The position numbers were made by a program, and so were the translations under genes. Source: Wenjunlia tyrosinilytica (GTDB lineage Bacteria; Actinomycetota; Actinomycetes; Streptomycetales; Streptomycetaceae). From it: 64,000 bases of DNA. Below the pieces are notes generated by a model. It did not search any database. It saw only the letters and a list, made by a program, of their open reading frames with translations, and was not told the origin of the DNA. Positions 44,010 to 52,270 of the stretch are shown here, in pieces. The stretch spans positions 124,001 to 188,000 of the forward strand of contig NZ_BMMS01000004.1 of assembly GCF_014646055.1 (NCBI RefSeq), read 5' to 3'. Each line of letters begins with the position of its first letter. Position 1 is the stretch's first letter.

Positions 44010-45667
44010 ACGGGCTGGAGGCTCCCTGGGAGGAGCTGGTCACCACCGCCCTGCTGGGCACCGAGCGGCGCGCCGCGCCGGCCGCGGCGGGCGCGGACGA
44101 CCAGGCCGCCGCCCTGCTCGACCTGGCCGCGGTGGGCACCGTGCGGCGGCGTGCCGGGCTGCGGCCCGCCGAGGCGCAGGCCCTTCCCGAGCAGGCGCCG
44201 CGGGATCCACGTCCCCCGCTGCCGACCGCCGCGCGGCGACGGCTCGCACTCCTGCTGTCGGACCGCACGGGGGCGGGCTCGGGAGGTTCACGGGGCTCCG
44301 CGCCGAATCTGGGCGAGCTGCTCCCGCAGTGGCTGCACGCCGCCCGCGGCCACGGCTACCGGGCACCGGCGGCGTTGCTGCCCGCCCTGCTGGACGCGGC
44401 TCGGGGCCGCAGCGATCTGCGCCGTGACGCGCTCGCGCTGGCCGGACCGCGCGGGCTGTGGCTGGCCGGGCTCAATCCGGACTGGAAGTTCGCCCTGCGG
44501 GCGGGACCGGCCGCGGTGGCCTCCCCGGAGGGCGGCGGCGGGGAGAACAGCGGGGACGCCGAGCGCAGGCTGTGGGAAGAGGGGCTGTTCGCCGAGAGGG
44601 TGGGCCTGATCGCCCGGCTCAGGGCGCGTGACGCGCGGGCCGCGCTGAATCTGCTGCGTTCGACATGGGCGGACGAGCGGGCCGAGGACCGGCTGCTCTT
44701 CCTGGACTCGCTGCGCGAGGGACTCGACCCGGACGACGAGCCGTTCCTGGAGGAGGCGCTCGCCGACCGGAGCAAGAATGTGCGGGCGACCGCCGCGGAG
44801 CTGCTGTCCTGCCTGCCCGGCTCCGCGCTGGCCGCGCGGATGGCGGCGCGGGCCCGTGCCTGTGTGGCGCTGGAGCCCGTGGGCGGTGGCCACCGGATCG
44901 TCGTGGAGGCGCCCTACGAGTGCGACGCGGAGATGCAGCGCGACGGCATAGCCCCCAAGCCGCCCACCGGCCGGGGGGAACGGGCTTGGTGGCTGGGCCA
45001 GTTGGTGGAGGCGAGCCCGCTGTCGCTGTGGACGGAGCGATTCTCGCGGTCCCCGGAGGAGATCGTGGCGCTGGCCGTCACCGACGACTGGCGCGGGGAC
45101 CTGCACGCCGCCTGGAGCCGGGCCGCGGTCCGGCAGCGCGACGCCCTGTGGGCCAGGGCCCTGCTGGGGGCACCGCCGAGGGGCCATGACCCGCAGGGCA
45201 AGGGACCGGCCACGGAGGCGGCGTCCGGGGTGGGGGCCTTCGTCGTCGGCCCGGTGGGGACGGCGGGTGACCCCGCGAAGCTGCTGTCGGTGCTTCCCCA
45301 CGGGGAACGGGCGCTGTGGGTCGCCAGGTTCATCGGCGCCCATGGGCTGTCCGAGGCGTTCCAGCTGCTCGGTGTGTGCGCCGTGCCCTGGTCCGAGCCG
45401 CTGGGCCGGGCCGTGGTGGACGCCCTGGACATCGCCAGGGAAGCGGGCAACTACCCCTGGAGCTTCAGCGGGGTGATGGGGCTCGCCGAGCGGTGCCTGG
45501 ACCCCGCGCAGGCGGACCGGGTGGACGCCCTCACCGCGATACCGGAGACGGACGGCGCCCCCGGCGCCGGGAACTACTGGTCCGAGGTGTTCCAGCGGCT
45601 GGCGAGCACCCTGCGCATACGCGCCGCGATGCTCGCCGAACTGGAGGCCGGCCCGGGGGAACGCTGA
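44006..45667 (+). CDS. DUF5691 protein
   Basis: A 553-residue, mostly alpha-helical cytoplasmic protein of family DUF5691, function unknown. The conserved beginning WEELVTTALLGTERR is clear, as is a HEAT-like block in the middle (FLEEALADRSKNVRATAAELLSCLP) and ALWVARFIGAHGLSEAFQLL near the end. GTG at 44006 overlaps the SWIM gene stop, so the pair is coupled. HEAT-like repeats suggest a scaffold. It ends 33 bases before the convergent B12-subunit gene with no obvious terminator. Confidence 0.87.
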   Translation: MNGLEAPWEELVTTALLGTERRAAPAAAGADDQAAALLDLAAVGTVRRRAGLRPAEAQALPEQAPRDPRPPLPTAARRRLALLLSDRTGAGSGGSRGSAPNLGELLPQWLHAARGHGYRAPAALLPALLDAARGRSDLRRDALALAGPRGLWLAGLNPDWKFALRAGPAAVASPEGGGGENSGDAERRLWEEGLFAERVGLIARLRARDARAALNLLRSTWADERAEDRLLFLDSLREGLDPDDEPFLEEALADRSKNVRATAAELLSCLPGSALAARMAARARACVALEPVGGGHRIVVEAPYECDAEMQRDGIAPKPPTGRGERAWWLGQLVEASPLSLWTERFSRSPEEIVALAVTDDWRGDLHAAWSRAAVRQRDALWARALLGAPPRGHDPQGKGPATEAASGVGAFVVGPVGTAGDPAKLLSVLPHGERALWVARFIGAHGLSEAFQLLGVCAVPWSEPLGRAVVDALDIAREAGNYPWSFSGVMGLAERCLDPAQADRVDALTAIPETDGAPGAGNYWSEVFQRLASTLRIRAAMLAELEAGPGER

Positions 45668-45700
45668 CGGCAGGGCATGCATGCGCCGGAACGGGGGAAC

Positions 45701-46114
45701 TCAGGCCTCGGCCCGCTCGCCCACGTTGTCACGCACCCATTGGACGGCTTCGTTGGTGGTCGTGCCCGGGGTGAAGATCTCGGCGACGCCGAGCTCCTTG
45801 AGCCGGGGGATGTCGGCGTCCGGGATGATCCCGCCGCCGAACACCTTGATGTCCTCGGCATCCCGCTCGCGCAGCAGCTCCACGACCTTGGCGAACAGGG
45901 TCATATGGGCGCCGGAGAGCACGGACAGGCCGATCGCGTCGGCGTCCTCCTGGATCGCCGTGTCGACGATCTGCTCGGGGGTCTGGTGCAGGCCGGTGTA
46001 GATGACCTCCATGCCGCCGTCGCGCAGGGCCCGCGCGATGACCTTCGCCCCGCGGTCGTGGCCGTCCAAGCCTGGCTTGGCCACCACTACCCGGATCGGA
46101 CCGGACACTCCCAT
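45701..46114 (-). CDS. B12-binding small subunit of an acyl-CoA mutase (IcmB-like)
   Basis: A 137-residue cobalamin-binding domain protein. The base-off B12 motif DxHxxG is Asp17-Gly-His19-Asp-Arg-Gly22 in [16 protein letters not shown], followed by the LSVLSGAH and [11 protein letters not shown] segments that wrap the nucleotide tail. Its length matches separate small subunits such as IcmB of isobutyryl-CoA mutase. No large subunit is adjacent; the only one in the window is the mutase at 4.3 kb. ATG at 46114 is chosen over an in-frame Met at 46156 because the latter adds non-conserved residues. It might serve more than one large subunit. Confidence 0.9.
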   Translation of the reverse strand: MGVSGPIRVVVAKPGLDGHDRGAKVIARALRDGGMEVIYTGLHQTPEQIVDTAIQEDADAIGLSVLSGAHMTLFAKVVELLRERDAEDIKVFGGGIIPDADIPRLKELGVAEIFTPGTTTNEAVQWVRDNVGERAEA

Positions 46115-46356
46115 CGCTGCCTCCATGCAAGGAACAAGGTCGCCACTCGCCACCACGGCGTGAACGAACGTTATCTACAGCATCCCGCACGCGGCCGTTT
46201 CACGGCGCGCGGGGAGGGGGAAATCACACACTGGGACACATTCGCACAGCGCGTTGGGCCCACACACCCCCACGAGGGGCGCGTGGGCCTTCGCGTACCT
46301 AGGAGCCGCACTCGGGGGTCAGGGACGTCCCTCGGCGTGCCCTCGGGAGGTGCTCC

Positions 46357-47175
46357 ATGGCCATCCCCATGCCCACCCCTCTTCTCCAGCGGGCGGCCCG
46401 CGCCCGCATCCTGGCGATCGAGCTCGCGATCCTCGCCGGGCATCTGCTCCTCTACCCCACCGGGATCGCGCAGGAGCAGGAGCGCGCCGAGCAGCGCCAT
46501 CAGCGGCACGCCCATGAGCGGATCCGCGCCATCGCGGCCGGCGCCCCACCGCACGCACCGGTACTGCTCCTGCACGGCTTCATCGACAACCGCTCGGTCT
46601 TCGCCCTGCTGCGCCGCTCCCTCGCCCGGTACGGGTGGCGGCATGTGCACGCTTTGAACTACTCCCCGTTCACCTTCGACATCCGCAAGGCGGCGCGGCT
46701 GCTCGCCCGGCATGTGGAGGAGCTGTGCGAACGGACCGGGGAAAGCGAGGTCGACATCGTCGGCCACAGCCTCGGCGGGCTCATAGCGCGCTACTACGTC
46801 CAGCGGCTCGGCGGTGACGCCCGGGTGCGCACGCTGGTCACCCTCGGCACTCCGCACGCCGGAACGCTGGCGGTCCCGCTGTTCGATCCGCACCCACTGG
46901 TGCGCCAGCTGCGGCCCGGCTCGGCGCTCCTGGCAGAGCTGGCCGAGCCCGCACCGGGCTGCCGCACCCGCTTCGTGGCGTACTGGAGCGACGCGGACCA
47001 GCTGATGAGCCCCGTGGACACCGCGAAGATCGAGCACCCGGACCTGGCCGCCCGCAATGTGCTGGTGCACGGCGTCGGCCATCTCACCCTCTCGGTGCAC
47101 GGGGCGGTGGCGGCGGGCGTGCGGCAGGCGCTGCTGGGCGAGGAGGCGCCGCACGGGGCGGTCGACGCGGCATAG
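46357..47175 (+). CDS. Alpha/beta-hydrolase lipase, membrane-anchored
   Basis: A 272-residue esterase/lipase of the triacylglycerol lipase (PGAP1/LipA-like) type. An N-terminal hydrophobic helix (about residues 18-35) may anchor or export it. The oxyanion-hole strand is VLLLHGFIDN, the nucleophile is Ser138 in IVGHSLGGLIARYY, the acid is probably Asp in AYWSDADQLMSP and the base His in HGVGHLTLSVH. GGGAGG lies before the ATG at 46357. Substrate unknown; it is divergent from the B12-subunit gene over 242 bases and upstream of the M23 peptidase gene. Confidence 0.88.
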   Translation: MAIPMPTPLLQRAARARILAIELAILAGHLLLYPTGIAQEQERAEQRHQRHAHERIRAIAAGAPPHAPVLLLHGFIDNRSVFALLRRSLARYGWRHVHALNYSPFTFDIRKAARLLARHVEELCERTGESEVDIVGHSLGGLIARYYVQRLGGDARVRTLVTLGTPHAGTLAVPLFDPHPLVRQLRPGSALLAELAEPAPGCRTRFVAYWSDADQLMSPVDTAKIEHPDLAARNVLVHGVGHLTLSVHGAVAAGVRQALLGEEAPHGAVDAA

Positions 47176-47200
47176 ATCGAGCGGTCATGAAATCCGCTTG

Positions 47201-47220
47201 AATTCGAACCTAATTCGAAC
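47201..47220. promoter_or_regulatory. AATTCGAAC direct repeat upstream of the M23 gene
   Basis: AATTCGAAC occurs at 47201-47209 and 47212-47220, one helical turn (11 bases) apart. Read on the other strand it is GTTCGAATTAG then GTTCGAATT, which resembles two 11-base direct-repeat units of a Streptomyces PHO box (GTTCACC-type), although only GTTC is shared. It is 150-170 bases before the peptidase start. An OmpR-type regulator site is plausible. Confidence 0.35.
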
Positions 47221-47373
47221 GGATGTGTATGTCCGGTAGGAATCAGTCCCACGAAAGACGCCCAAATACCCACGTCCGGATGGCGTGAAGTCCGCAGGAG
47301 ATTGTCCCGGCCGTCGACGGAGGGATACAGTCGCCGCTAATTCTCCTGCTGTCGAGGCGAAAGAGAAGTGGTG

Positions 47374-48909
47374 GTGAACGACCGTCACCCGTCAGGGATG
47401 TCAGCCCTGACCGATCCCTCCACCGATGCCTCGTACGGGTACTACGCCCCCTACGGCCAGCAGGGTGCCGCCGACGCCACCTGGGGTGGCCGGACCGGCT
47501 TCACCGCGCTCGACGACCCGCTCTTCGGGGCGCTGCCGGGCACCGAGGACCCGTCCTACCAGAGCATGCCCGGCCACGAGCCCGGCATGCACGCCGATTA
47601 CGGGGCGCAGCAGGGGCATTCGGCGGGGTACGAGGGCTACACGGCGCAGACCTGGCCGACGGAGGCCACCGACACCTCGGCCTACGGCGTCCCCCTGGGG
47701 TACGACACCACCGGCGCCTACGACACGGGTTACGCCACCGGCTACGAGACGACGTACGGCACCGCGGAGTACACCTACGCCCAGCAGGGCGAGTACACCC
47801 CGTACCCCGAGTACGGCACCACGGGGTACGCCCAGGAACAGCACCAGCACGCCTCATTCGAGCCGCACGCCCAGCACCACTCCGAGCCCCACCACGCCGA
47901 GCAGGAGCAGGCCCACGGGCACGACGCGGACTTCGACTTCGTCTTCGCCCCGGACCCGGCCGACGCCGAGAACGCCGAGACGTCCGACTACGAGACGTCC
48001 GACTACGGCACGTCCGACTACGGCACGGCGGATCCCGAAGCGTCGGACGGCGGAGGCTTCAGCGGTAGCGAGTTCGGCGACAGCGAGTTCGACGACAGCG
48101 GCGACGGAACTGAGCACGACGAGCCGGCACCCGCCTCCGCGTCCTCCTCCGCGTCCTCGTCGCACACCCCGGTCCGCAACCGCCGCCGCCGGGCCGCCAA
48201 GCGCTCCGCCCTGCTCACCGTGGCCGTCCCCTCCGCGTGTGTGATGGGTGTCGCCGCGGTGGCCGCCGCGACCGTCGTCGTCCCCGACTCGGACAGCAAG
48301 GACTCGGGCAGCAGGACGCAGGCCGACAGCCCTTCGGTGAGCACGAAGACCACGAACACCAAGCTCGACCAGCAGCTCACCAATATGGCCGCGGACGCGG
48401 GCGACTTCGCCGACCGGGCCAGCCGCACCCAGGAGCGCATCGACCTCAAGGAGCGGCAGGCGCAGGAGAAGAAGCGCAAGGAGCTGGAAGCCGCCCGCAA
48501 GGAAGCCATGCGGCCGAAGGTCTTCATCCCGGTCACCCGGCACGGCCTCAGCGCGATGTTCGGCCAGTCCGGTGTGAACTGGATGGCCCTGCACACCGGA
48601 ATCGACTTCCCGGTGAGCATGGGCACCCCGGTGATGGCCGCGACCGACGGCACCGTGCGCACGCAGTGGAACAGCGCCTACGGCAATATGGCGATAGTGA
48701 CCGCCCCCGACGGCACAGAGACGTGGTACTGCCACCTCAGCAGCACCCGGATCCGCGGTGGTTCGGTCAAGGCGGGCGATGTCATCGCCTACTCGGGCAG
48801 CTCCGGCAACTCCACCGGGCCGCATCTGCATTTCGAGGTGCACCCGGGTGGCGGCGCCGCCGTCGACCCCCTGCAGTGGCTGCTCAACAAGGGCCTCGAC
48901 CCCCGCTGA
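47374..48909 (+). CDS. M23 peptidoglycan endopeptidase, membrane-anchored
   Basis: A 511-residue cell-wall hydrolase. Residues 1-265 are an acidic, Tyr/Gly/Thr/His-rich cytoplasmic region; a transmembrane helix (about 280-302, LLTVAVPSACVMGVAAVAAA) is followed by a short coiled coil (TQERIDLKERQAQEKKRKEL) and the LytM/M23 domain. Zinc ligands are His407 and Asp411 in HTGIDFPV and His484-x-His486 in GPHLHFEV. Three consecutive GTG codons (47368, 47371, 47374) could start it; the last gives VNDRHPSG. The unusually long N-terminus inside the cell could interact with division or growth proteins. Convergent with pcrA. Confidence 0.92.
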   Translation: MNDRHPSGMSALTDPSTDASYGYYAPYGQQGAADATWGGRTGFTALDDPLFGALPGTEDPSYQSMPGHEPGMHADYGAQQGHSAGYEGYTAQTWPTEATDTSAYGVPLGYDTTGAYDTGYATGYETTYGTAEYTYAQQGEYTPYPEYGTTGYAQEQHQHASFEPHAQHHSEPHHAEQEQAHGHDADFDFVFAPDPADAENAETSDYETSDYGTSDYGTADPEASDGGGFSGSEFGDSEFDDSGDGTEHDEPAPASASSSASSSHTPVRNRRRRAAKRSALLTVAVPSACVMGVAAVAAATVVVPDSDSKDSGSRTQADSPSVSTKTTNTKLDQQLTNMAADAGDFADRASRTQERIDLKERQAQEKKRKELEAARKEAMRPKVFIPVTRHGLSAMFGQSGVNWMALHTGIDFPVSMGTPVMAATDGTVRTQWNSAYGNMAIVTAPDGTETWYCHLSSTRIRGGSVKAGDVIAYSGSSGNSTGPHLHFEVHPGGGAAVDPLQWLLNKGLDPR

Positions 48910-48978
48910 GCAGCCCCGCTCAACAGTCCCCCGCGGCTGCCTCCGCAACTGCTTCCCGGCGGGCAGCTCCCGCACGGC

Positions 48979-51462
48979 TCACAGCTTCTGCACCGGCGCG
49001 TACCGCAGCAGGAGCCGCTTGGGCTTGTCGTCCCCGAAGTCGACCGTCGCCTCGGCGTTGTCCCCGCTGCCCTTGACGGCCATGACGGTGCCGAGCCCGA
49101 ACGAGTCGTGTGTGACCCGGTCCCCGACGACGAGCGCCACGACCTCGCGCTCCTTCGCCCGGCGCGTGGCGAACCCGGACGGTCCCGCCTTGGCCCTCGC
49201 TGCCGACGCCGGGAACGAGCCCGCCGGGGTCACCGAGGGCAGGCCACCGGTCCGCTTCCACTCGATGAGCTTGTCGGGGATCTCCTCCAGGAAGCGCGAG
49301 GCGGGGTTGTACGACGGCTGGCCCCAGGCACTGCGCATCGTGGCCCTCGACAGGTAGAGCCGCTCACGGGCACGGGTGATCCCCACATATGCCAGGCGCC
49401 GCTCCTCCTCCAGCTCCTTCGTCTGCCCGAGCGCGCGCATGTGCGGGAAGACCCCGTCCTCCATGCCGGTCAGGAAGACGACGGGGAACTCCAGGCCCTT
49501 GGCGGTGTGGAGCGTCATCAGCGTTATGACGCCGCCGCCCTCCTCGTCGTCCGGGATCTGGTCGGAGTCGGCGACCAGGGCCACCTGCTCGAGGAAGTCG
49601 GCGAGGGTGCCCTCGGGCTGCTCCTGCTCGAACTCCAGGGCTACCGCGGCCAGCTCCTGGAGGTTCTCGATCCGGGTCTCGTCCTGCGGGTCGGTGGACG
49701 CCTGAAGTTCCGCGAGATACCCGGTCTGCTCCAGCACCGCCTCCAGCACGGTCGCGGGACCGGCCCCCGACTCGGCGACGGTCCGCAGGCTCTCCAGCAG
49801 ATCGTTGAACCTCTTGACCGCGTTGAGCGAGCGGGAGGCCATCCCGTAGGCCTCGTCCACGCGCCGCAGCGCCTGGGCGAAGGTGATCCGCTCCCGCTGC
49901 GCGAGCGCGTCGATCATCGCCTCGGCGCGGTCGCCGATGCCGCGCTTGGGCACATTGAGGATCCGGCGCAGCGGGACGGTGTCCTCGGGGTTGGCGAGCA
50001 GCCGCAGGTAGGCCAGGACGTCCCGGACCTCCTTGCGCTCGTAGAAGCGGACGCCGCCGACGACCTTGTAGGGCAGGCCGACGCGGATGAAGATCTCCTC
50101 GAAGACACGGGACTGCGCGTTGGTGCGGTAGAAGACGGCCACGTCTCCCGGGCGGGAGTCTCCCGCGTCGGTGAGCCGGTCGATCTCCTCGGCGACGAAC
50201 TGCGCCTCGTCGTGCTCGGTGTCGGCGACGTAGCCGGTGATCACCGAGCCCGCGCCGGCGTCGGTCCACAGGTTCTTGGGGCGCCGGCTGGTGTTCTTCT
50301 CGATCACCGCGTTGGCCGCGGTGAGGATGGTCTGGGTGGAGCGGTAGTTCTGCTCCAGAAGGATCGTGGTGGCGTCCGGGTAGTCCTCCTCGAACTGGAG
50401 GATGTTGCGGATCGTGGCCCCGCGGAAGGCGTAGATCGACTGGTCGGCGTCACCGACGACGCACAGCTCGGCGGGCGGGACGTCGGCGAGGCCCGCCTCG
50501 GCGGGGTTGACCGGCTCTCCGTCCACGGTGACCTTGGGCTGCTGCCCCACGGCTCCGCCCACCAGTTCGCGCACGAGCGTGTACTGAGCGTGGTTGGTGT
50601 CCTGGTACTCGTCGACCAGGACGTGCCGGAAGCGGCGGCGGTAGTGCTCGGCCACATCCGGGAAGGCCTGGAGGAGATTGACCGTGGTCATGATGATGTC
50701 GTCGAAGTCGAGCGCGTTGGCCTCGCGCAGCCGCCGCTGGTAGAGGAAGTACGCCTCGGCGAGCTTCTTCTCCGTGGGGTTGGTGGCCTGGGCCGCGTAG
50801 GTCTCCTCGTCGATGAGCTCGTTCTTGAGGTTGGAGACCTTCGCCGTGAACGACTTCGGGGGGAACTGCTTGGGGTCGAGGTCCAGATCCCGGCAGACCA
50901 GGCCCATCAGCCGCTGGGAGTCGGCGGCGTCGTAGATCGAGAAGCTGGAGCTGAAGCCGAGCTTCTTGCTCTCGCGCCGCAGTATCCGCACGCAGGCGCT
51001 GTGGAACGTCATGACCCACATCGCCTTGGCGCGCGGCCCGACGAGCTGCTCGACGCGCTCCTTCATCTCGCCCGCGGCCTTGTTCGTGAATGTGATCGCG
51101 AGGATCTGGCCGGGGTGGACATGGCGGGCGGCCAGCAGGTGGGCGACGCGGTGGGTGAGCACCCTGGTCTTGCCCGACCCGGCCCCGGCGACGATCAGGA
51201 GAGGCGATCCCGAGTGCACGACGGCCTCGCGCTGCTGAGGATTCAGCCCCTCGAGCAGCTGCACGGGGTCGACGACGGGCCGCGCCGCGCCGTTGCGGTA
51301 GTGGGCGTCACGGGCGGCCGCGGTGCCCTCCACGGGGTCCCCGAAGAAGTCCGCGGGGAGCTCCTCACGGGGCTCGTAGTCGTCGTCCGGGGGCGGCGGG
51401 GGTTCCTCGGCGGGGTGCGGTCCGAAGCCGGGGAGCGGGATGTCGTCGAAGAGGCTGCTCAT
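48979..51462 (-). CDS. pcrA: UvrD/PcrA-type DNA helicase
   Basis: Superfamily 1A 3'-5' helicase for repair and plasmid/transcription conflict, 827 residues. An acidic, Pro-rich N-terminal tail (about 70 residues) precedes LNPQQREAVVHSGSPLLIVA and Walker A AGAGSGKT (92-99). Motif II is VDEYQDTNHAQY, motif III GDADQSIYAFRGA, motif IV EQNYRSTQTILTAAN, and motif V/VI VITLMTLHTAKGLEFPVVFL and YVGITRARERLYL. The C-terminus ends in the Tudor-like fold GDRVTHDSFGLGTVMAVKG. A short insert before GDADQSIY is typical of actinobacterial PcrA. ATG at 51462 gives MSSLFDDIPLPG. Confidence 0.96.
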   Translation of the reverse strand: MSSLFDDIPLPGFGPHPAEEPPPPPDDDYEPREELPADFFGDPVEGTAAARDAHYRNGAARPVVDPVQLLEGLNPQQREAVVHSGSPLLIVAGAGSGKTRVLTHRVAHLLAARHVHPGQILAITFTNKAAGEMKERVEQLVGPRAKAMWVMTFHSACVRILRRESKKLGFSSSFSIYDAADSQRLMGLVCRDLDLDPKQFPPKSFTAKVSNLKNELIDEETYAAQATNPTEKKLAEAYFLYQRRLREANALDFDDIIMTTVNLLQAFPDVAEHYRRRFRHVLVDEYQDTNHAQYTLVRELVGGAVGQQPKVTVDGEPVNPAEAGLADVPPAELCVVGDADQSIYAFRGATIRNILQFEEDYPDATTILLEQNYRSTQTILTAANAVIEKNTSRRPKNLWTDAGAGSVITGYVADTEHDEAQFVAEEIDRLTDAGDSRPGDVAVFYRTNAQSRVFEEIFIRVGLPYKVVGGVRFYERKEVRDVLAYLRLLANPEDTVPLRRILNVPKRGIGDRAEAMIDALAQRERITFAQALRRVDEAYGMASRSLNAVKRFNDLLESLRTVAESGAGPATVLEAVLEQTGYLAELQASTDPQDETRIENLQELAAVALEFEQEQPEGTLADFLEQVALVADSDQIPDDEEGGGVITLMTLHTAKGLEFPVVFLTGMEDGVFPHMRALGQTKELEEERRLAYVGITRARERLYLSRATMRSAWGQPSYNPASRFLEEIPDKLIEWKRTGGLPSVTPAGSFPASAARAKAGPSGFATRRAKEREVVALVVGDRVTHDSFGLGTVMAVKGSGDNAEATVDFGDDKPKRLLLRYAPVQKL

Positions 51463-51629
51463 CGCCCCCGAGTCTAGGCGGCCCCACCGACAGAGCGCTC
51501 CGCGTTCACCGCACGCGCAAAAGCTCGGACCCCCGCCCGCGGCGAGCGGGTCGGCGCCGAGTCCGGGAGCGCGGTGGCCGGCGGCTCGCCGTAGGGTCCG
51601 GGAGGCCGGCACGCCGCCCGTCGGCGCAA

Positions 51630-51692
51630 CGGCTCGGCGGAACGCCTCGGCGGATCGGCTCGGCGGATCGGCTCGGCGGACGGCTCAGCGGA
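51630..51692. repeat. 13-base tandem repeat before the secreted-protein stop
   Basis: About five imperfect copies of CGGCTCGGCGGAT lie in the gap between pcrA and a small secreted-protein gene, running into its stop codon (51685-51687 on the plus strand). Probably slippage DNA. Confidence 0.55.
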
Positions 51693-52113
51693 CGTCTACG
51701 TAGTCGCCCCGGCTGGTGGTCTTCCTGTAGGCCGAGGAGCCGCCGTAGACGGCGCGGAAGCTTCCGTCACGAGTGGCGCGGACGCCGACGGAGAAACGGC
51801 CGTCGGAGTGCGTGACGTCGTTGCCCAGGTAGTACCAGGAGCTACTGCCCTTGGGCTGGAAGTACAGCTTCACCTTCTTGCCCTTCAGGACCACCGTGTG
51901 GGCCTCACGCGCCATGAGGGTGCCGCCGATGGTGATGGTACGGCCCTTGCGCACCGGTTCGGGTCCTGCGTCGAACCCGCTGAACCACGTCGGGTGGCTC
52001 GCCCGCCGCTGCGGTGGAACGGGCTCCCGCGCCCCGGCATCCGCCTGCACCACCACGACGGCCATGAGCGCCATCACGCCCGCGATCCCCGCCGCACGTC
52101 TCGTCAGAACCAT
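51685..52113 (-). CDS. Small secreted protein, beta-rich, unknown
   Basis: About 142 residues. An N-terminal signal (MVLTRRAAGIAGVMALMAVV) with likely cleavage near DAGA-RE is followed by a beta-strand-rich domain (PVRKGRTITIGGTLM, KLYFQPKGSSSWYYLGND, VGVRATRDGSFRAVYGG, YVDVR) resembling the immunoglobulin-like domains of Streptomyces secreted proteins; no enzyme motif is visible. Start ATG 52113 is preferred to ATG 52134 because GGGGTGGAGG precedes it. It is divergent from the first NlpC/P60 gene and may share regulation with it. Function unknown. Confidence 0.75.
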   Translation of the reverse strand: MVLTRRAAGIAGVMALMAVVVVQADAGAREPVPPQRRASHPTWFSGFDAGPEPVRKGRTITIGGTLMAREAHTVVLKGKKVKLYFQPKGSSSWYYLGNDVTHSDGRFSVGVRATRDGSFRAVYGGSSAYRKTTSRGDYVDVR

Positions 52114-52181
52114 CCTCCACCCCGTGTCCTCCATCAGAGCGATATCGAACAGACAGTAAACCGGAAGCCTTCCCAGCCGTA

Positions 52182-52197
52182 GTGACTGTTGAGTAAC
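52182..52197. promoter_or_regulatory. GTnAC-n6-GTnAC element before the NlpC/P60 gene
   Basis: GTGAC (52182-52186) and GTAAC (52193-52197) are direct repeats with starts 11 bases apart, the pattern described for Streptomyces AfsQ1 and related to MtrA sites. It lies 74-89 bases before the GTG of the NlpC/P60 gene. MtrA is known to control cell-wall hydrolases in actinobacteria, so this is a sensible candidate, not proven. Confidence 0.4.
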
Positions 52198-52270
52198 GTG
52201 CGCTTCAGCACCGGGCCAAGTACCGCAGACAGGCCCAATTGCCCCTGCGCTCGAGGAGTCGACGGTCTTG

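Noticed and set aside
52140-52270. c-di-AMP (ydaO) riboswitch before the NlpC/P60 gene
   Set aside because: Streptomyces wall-hydrolase genes sometimes carry it, but the leader here is too short and the conserved core is not visible; the same holds for 47176-47373 and 53846-54162.
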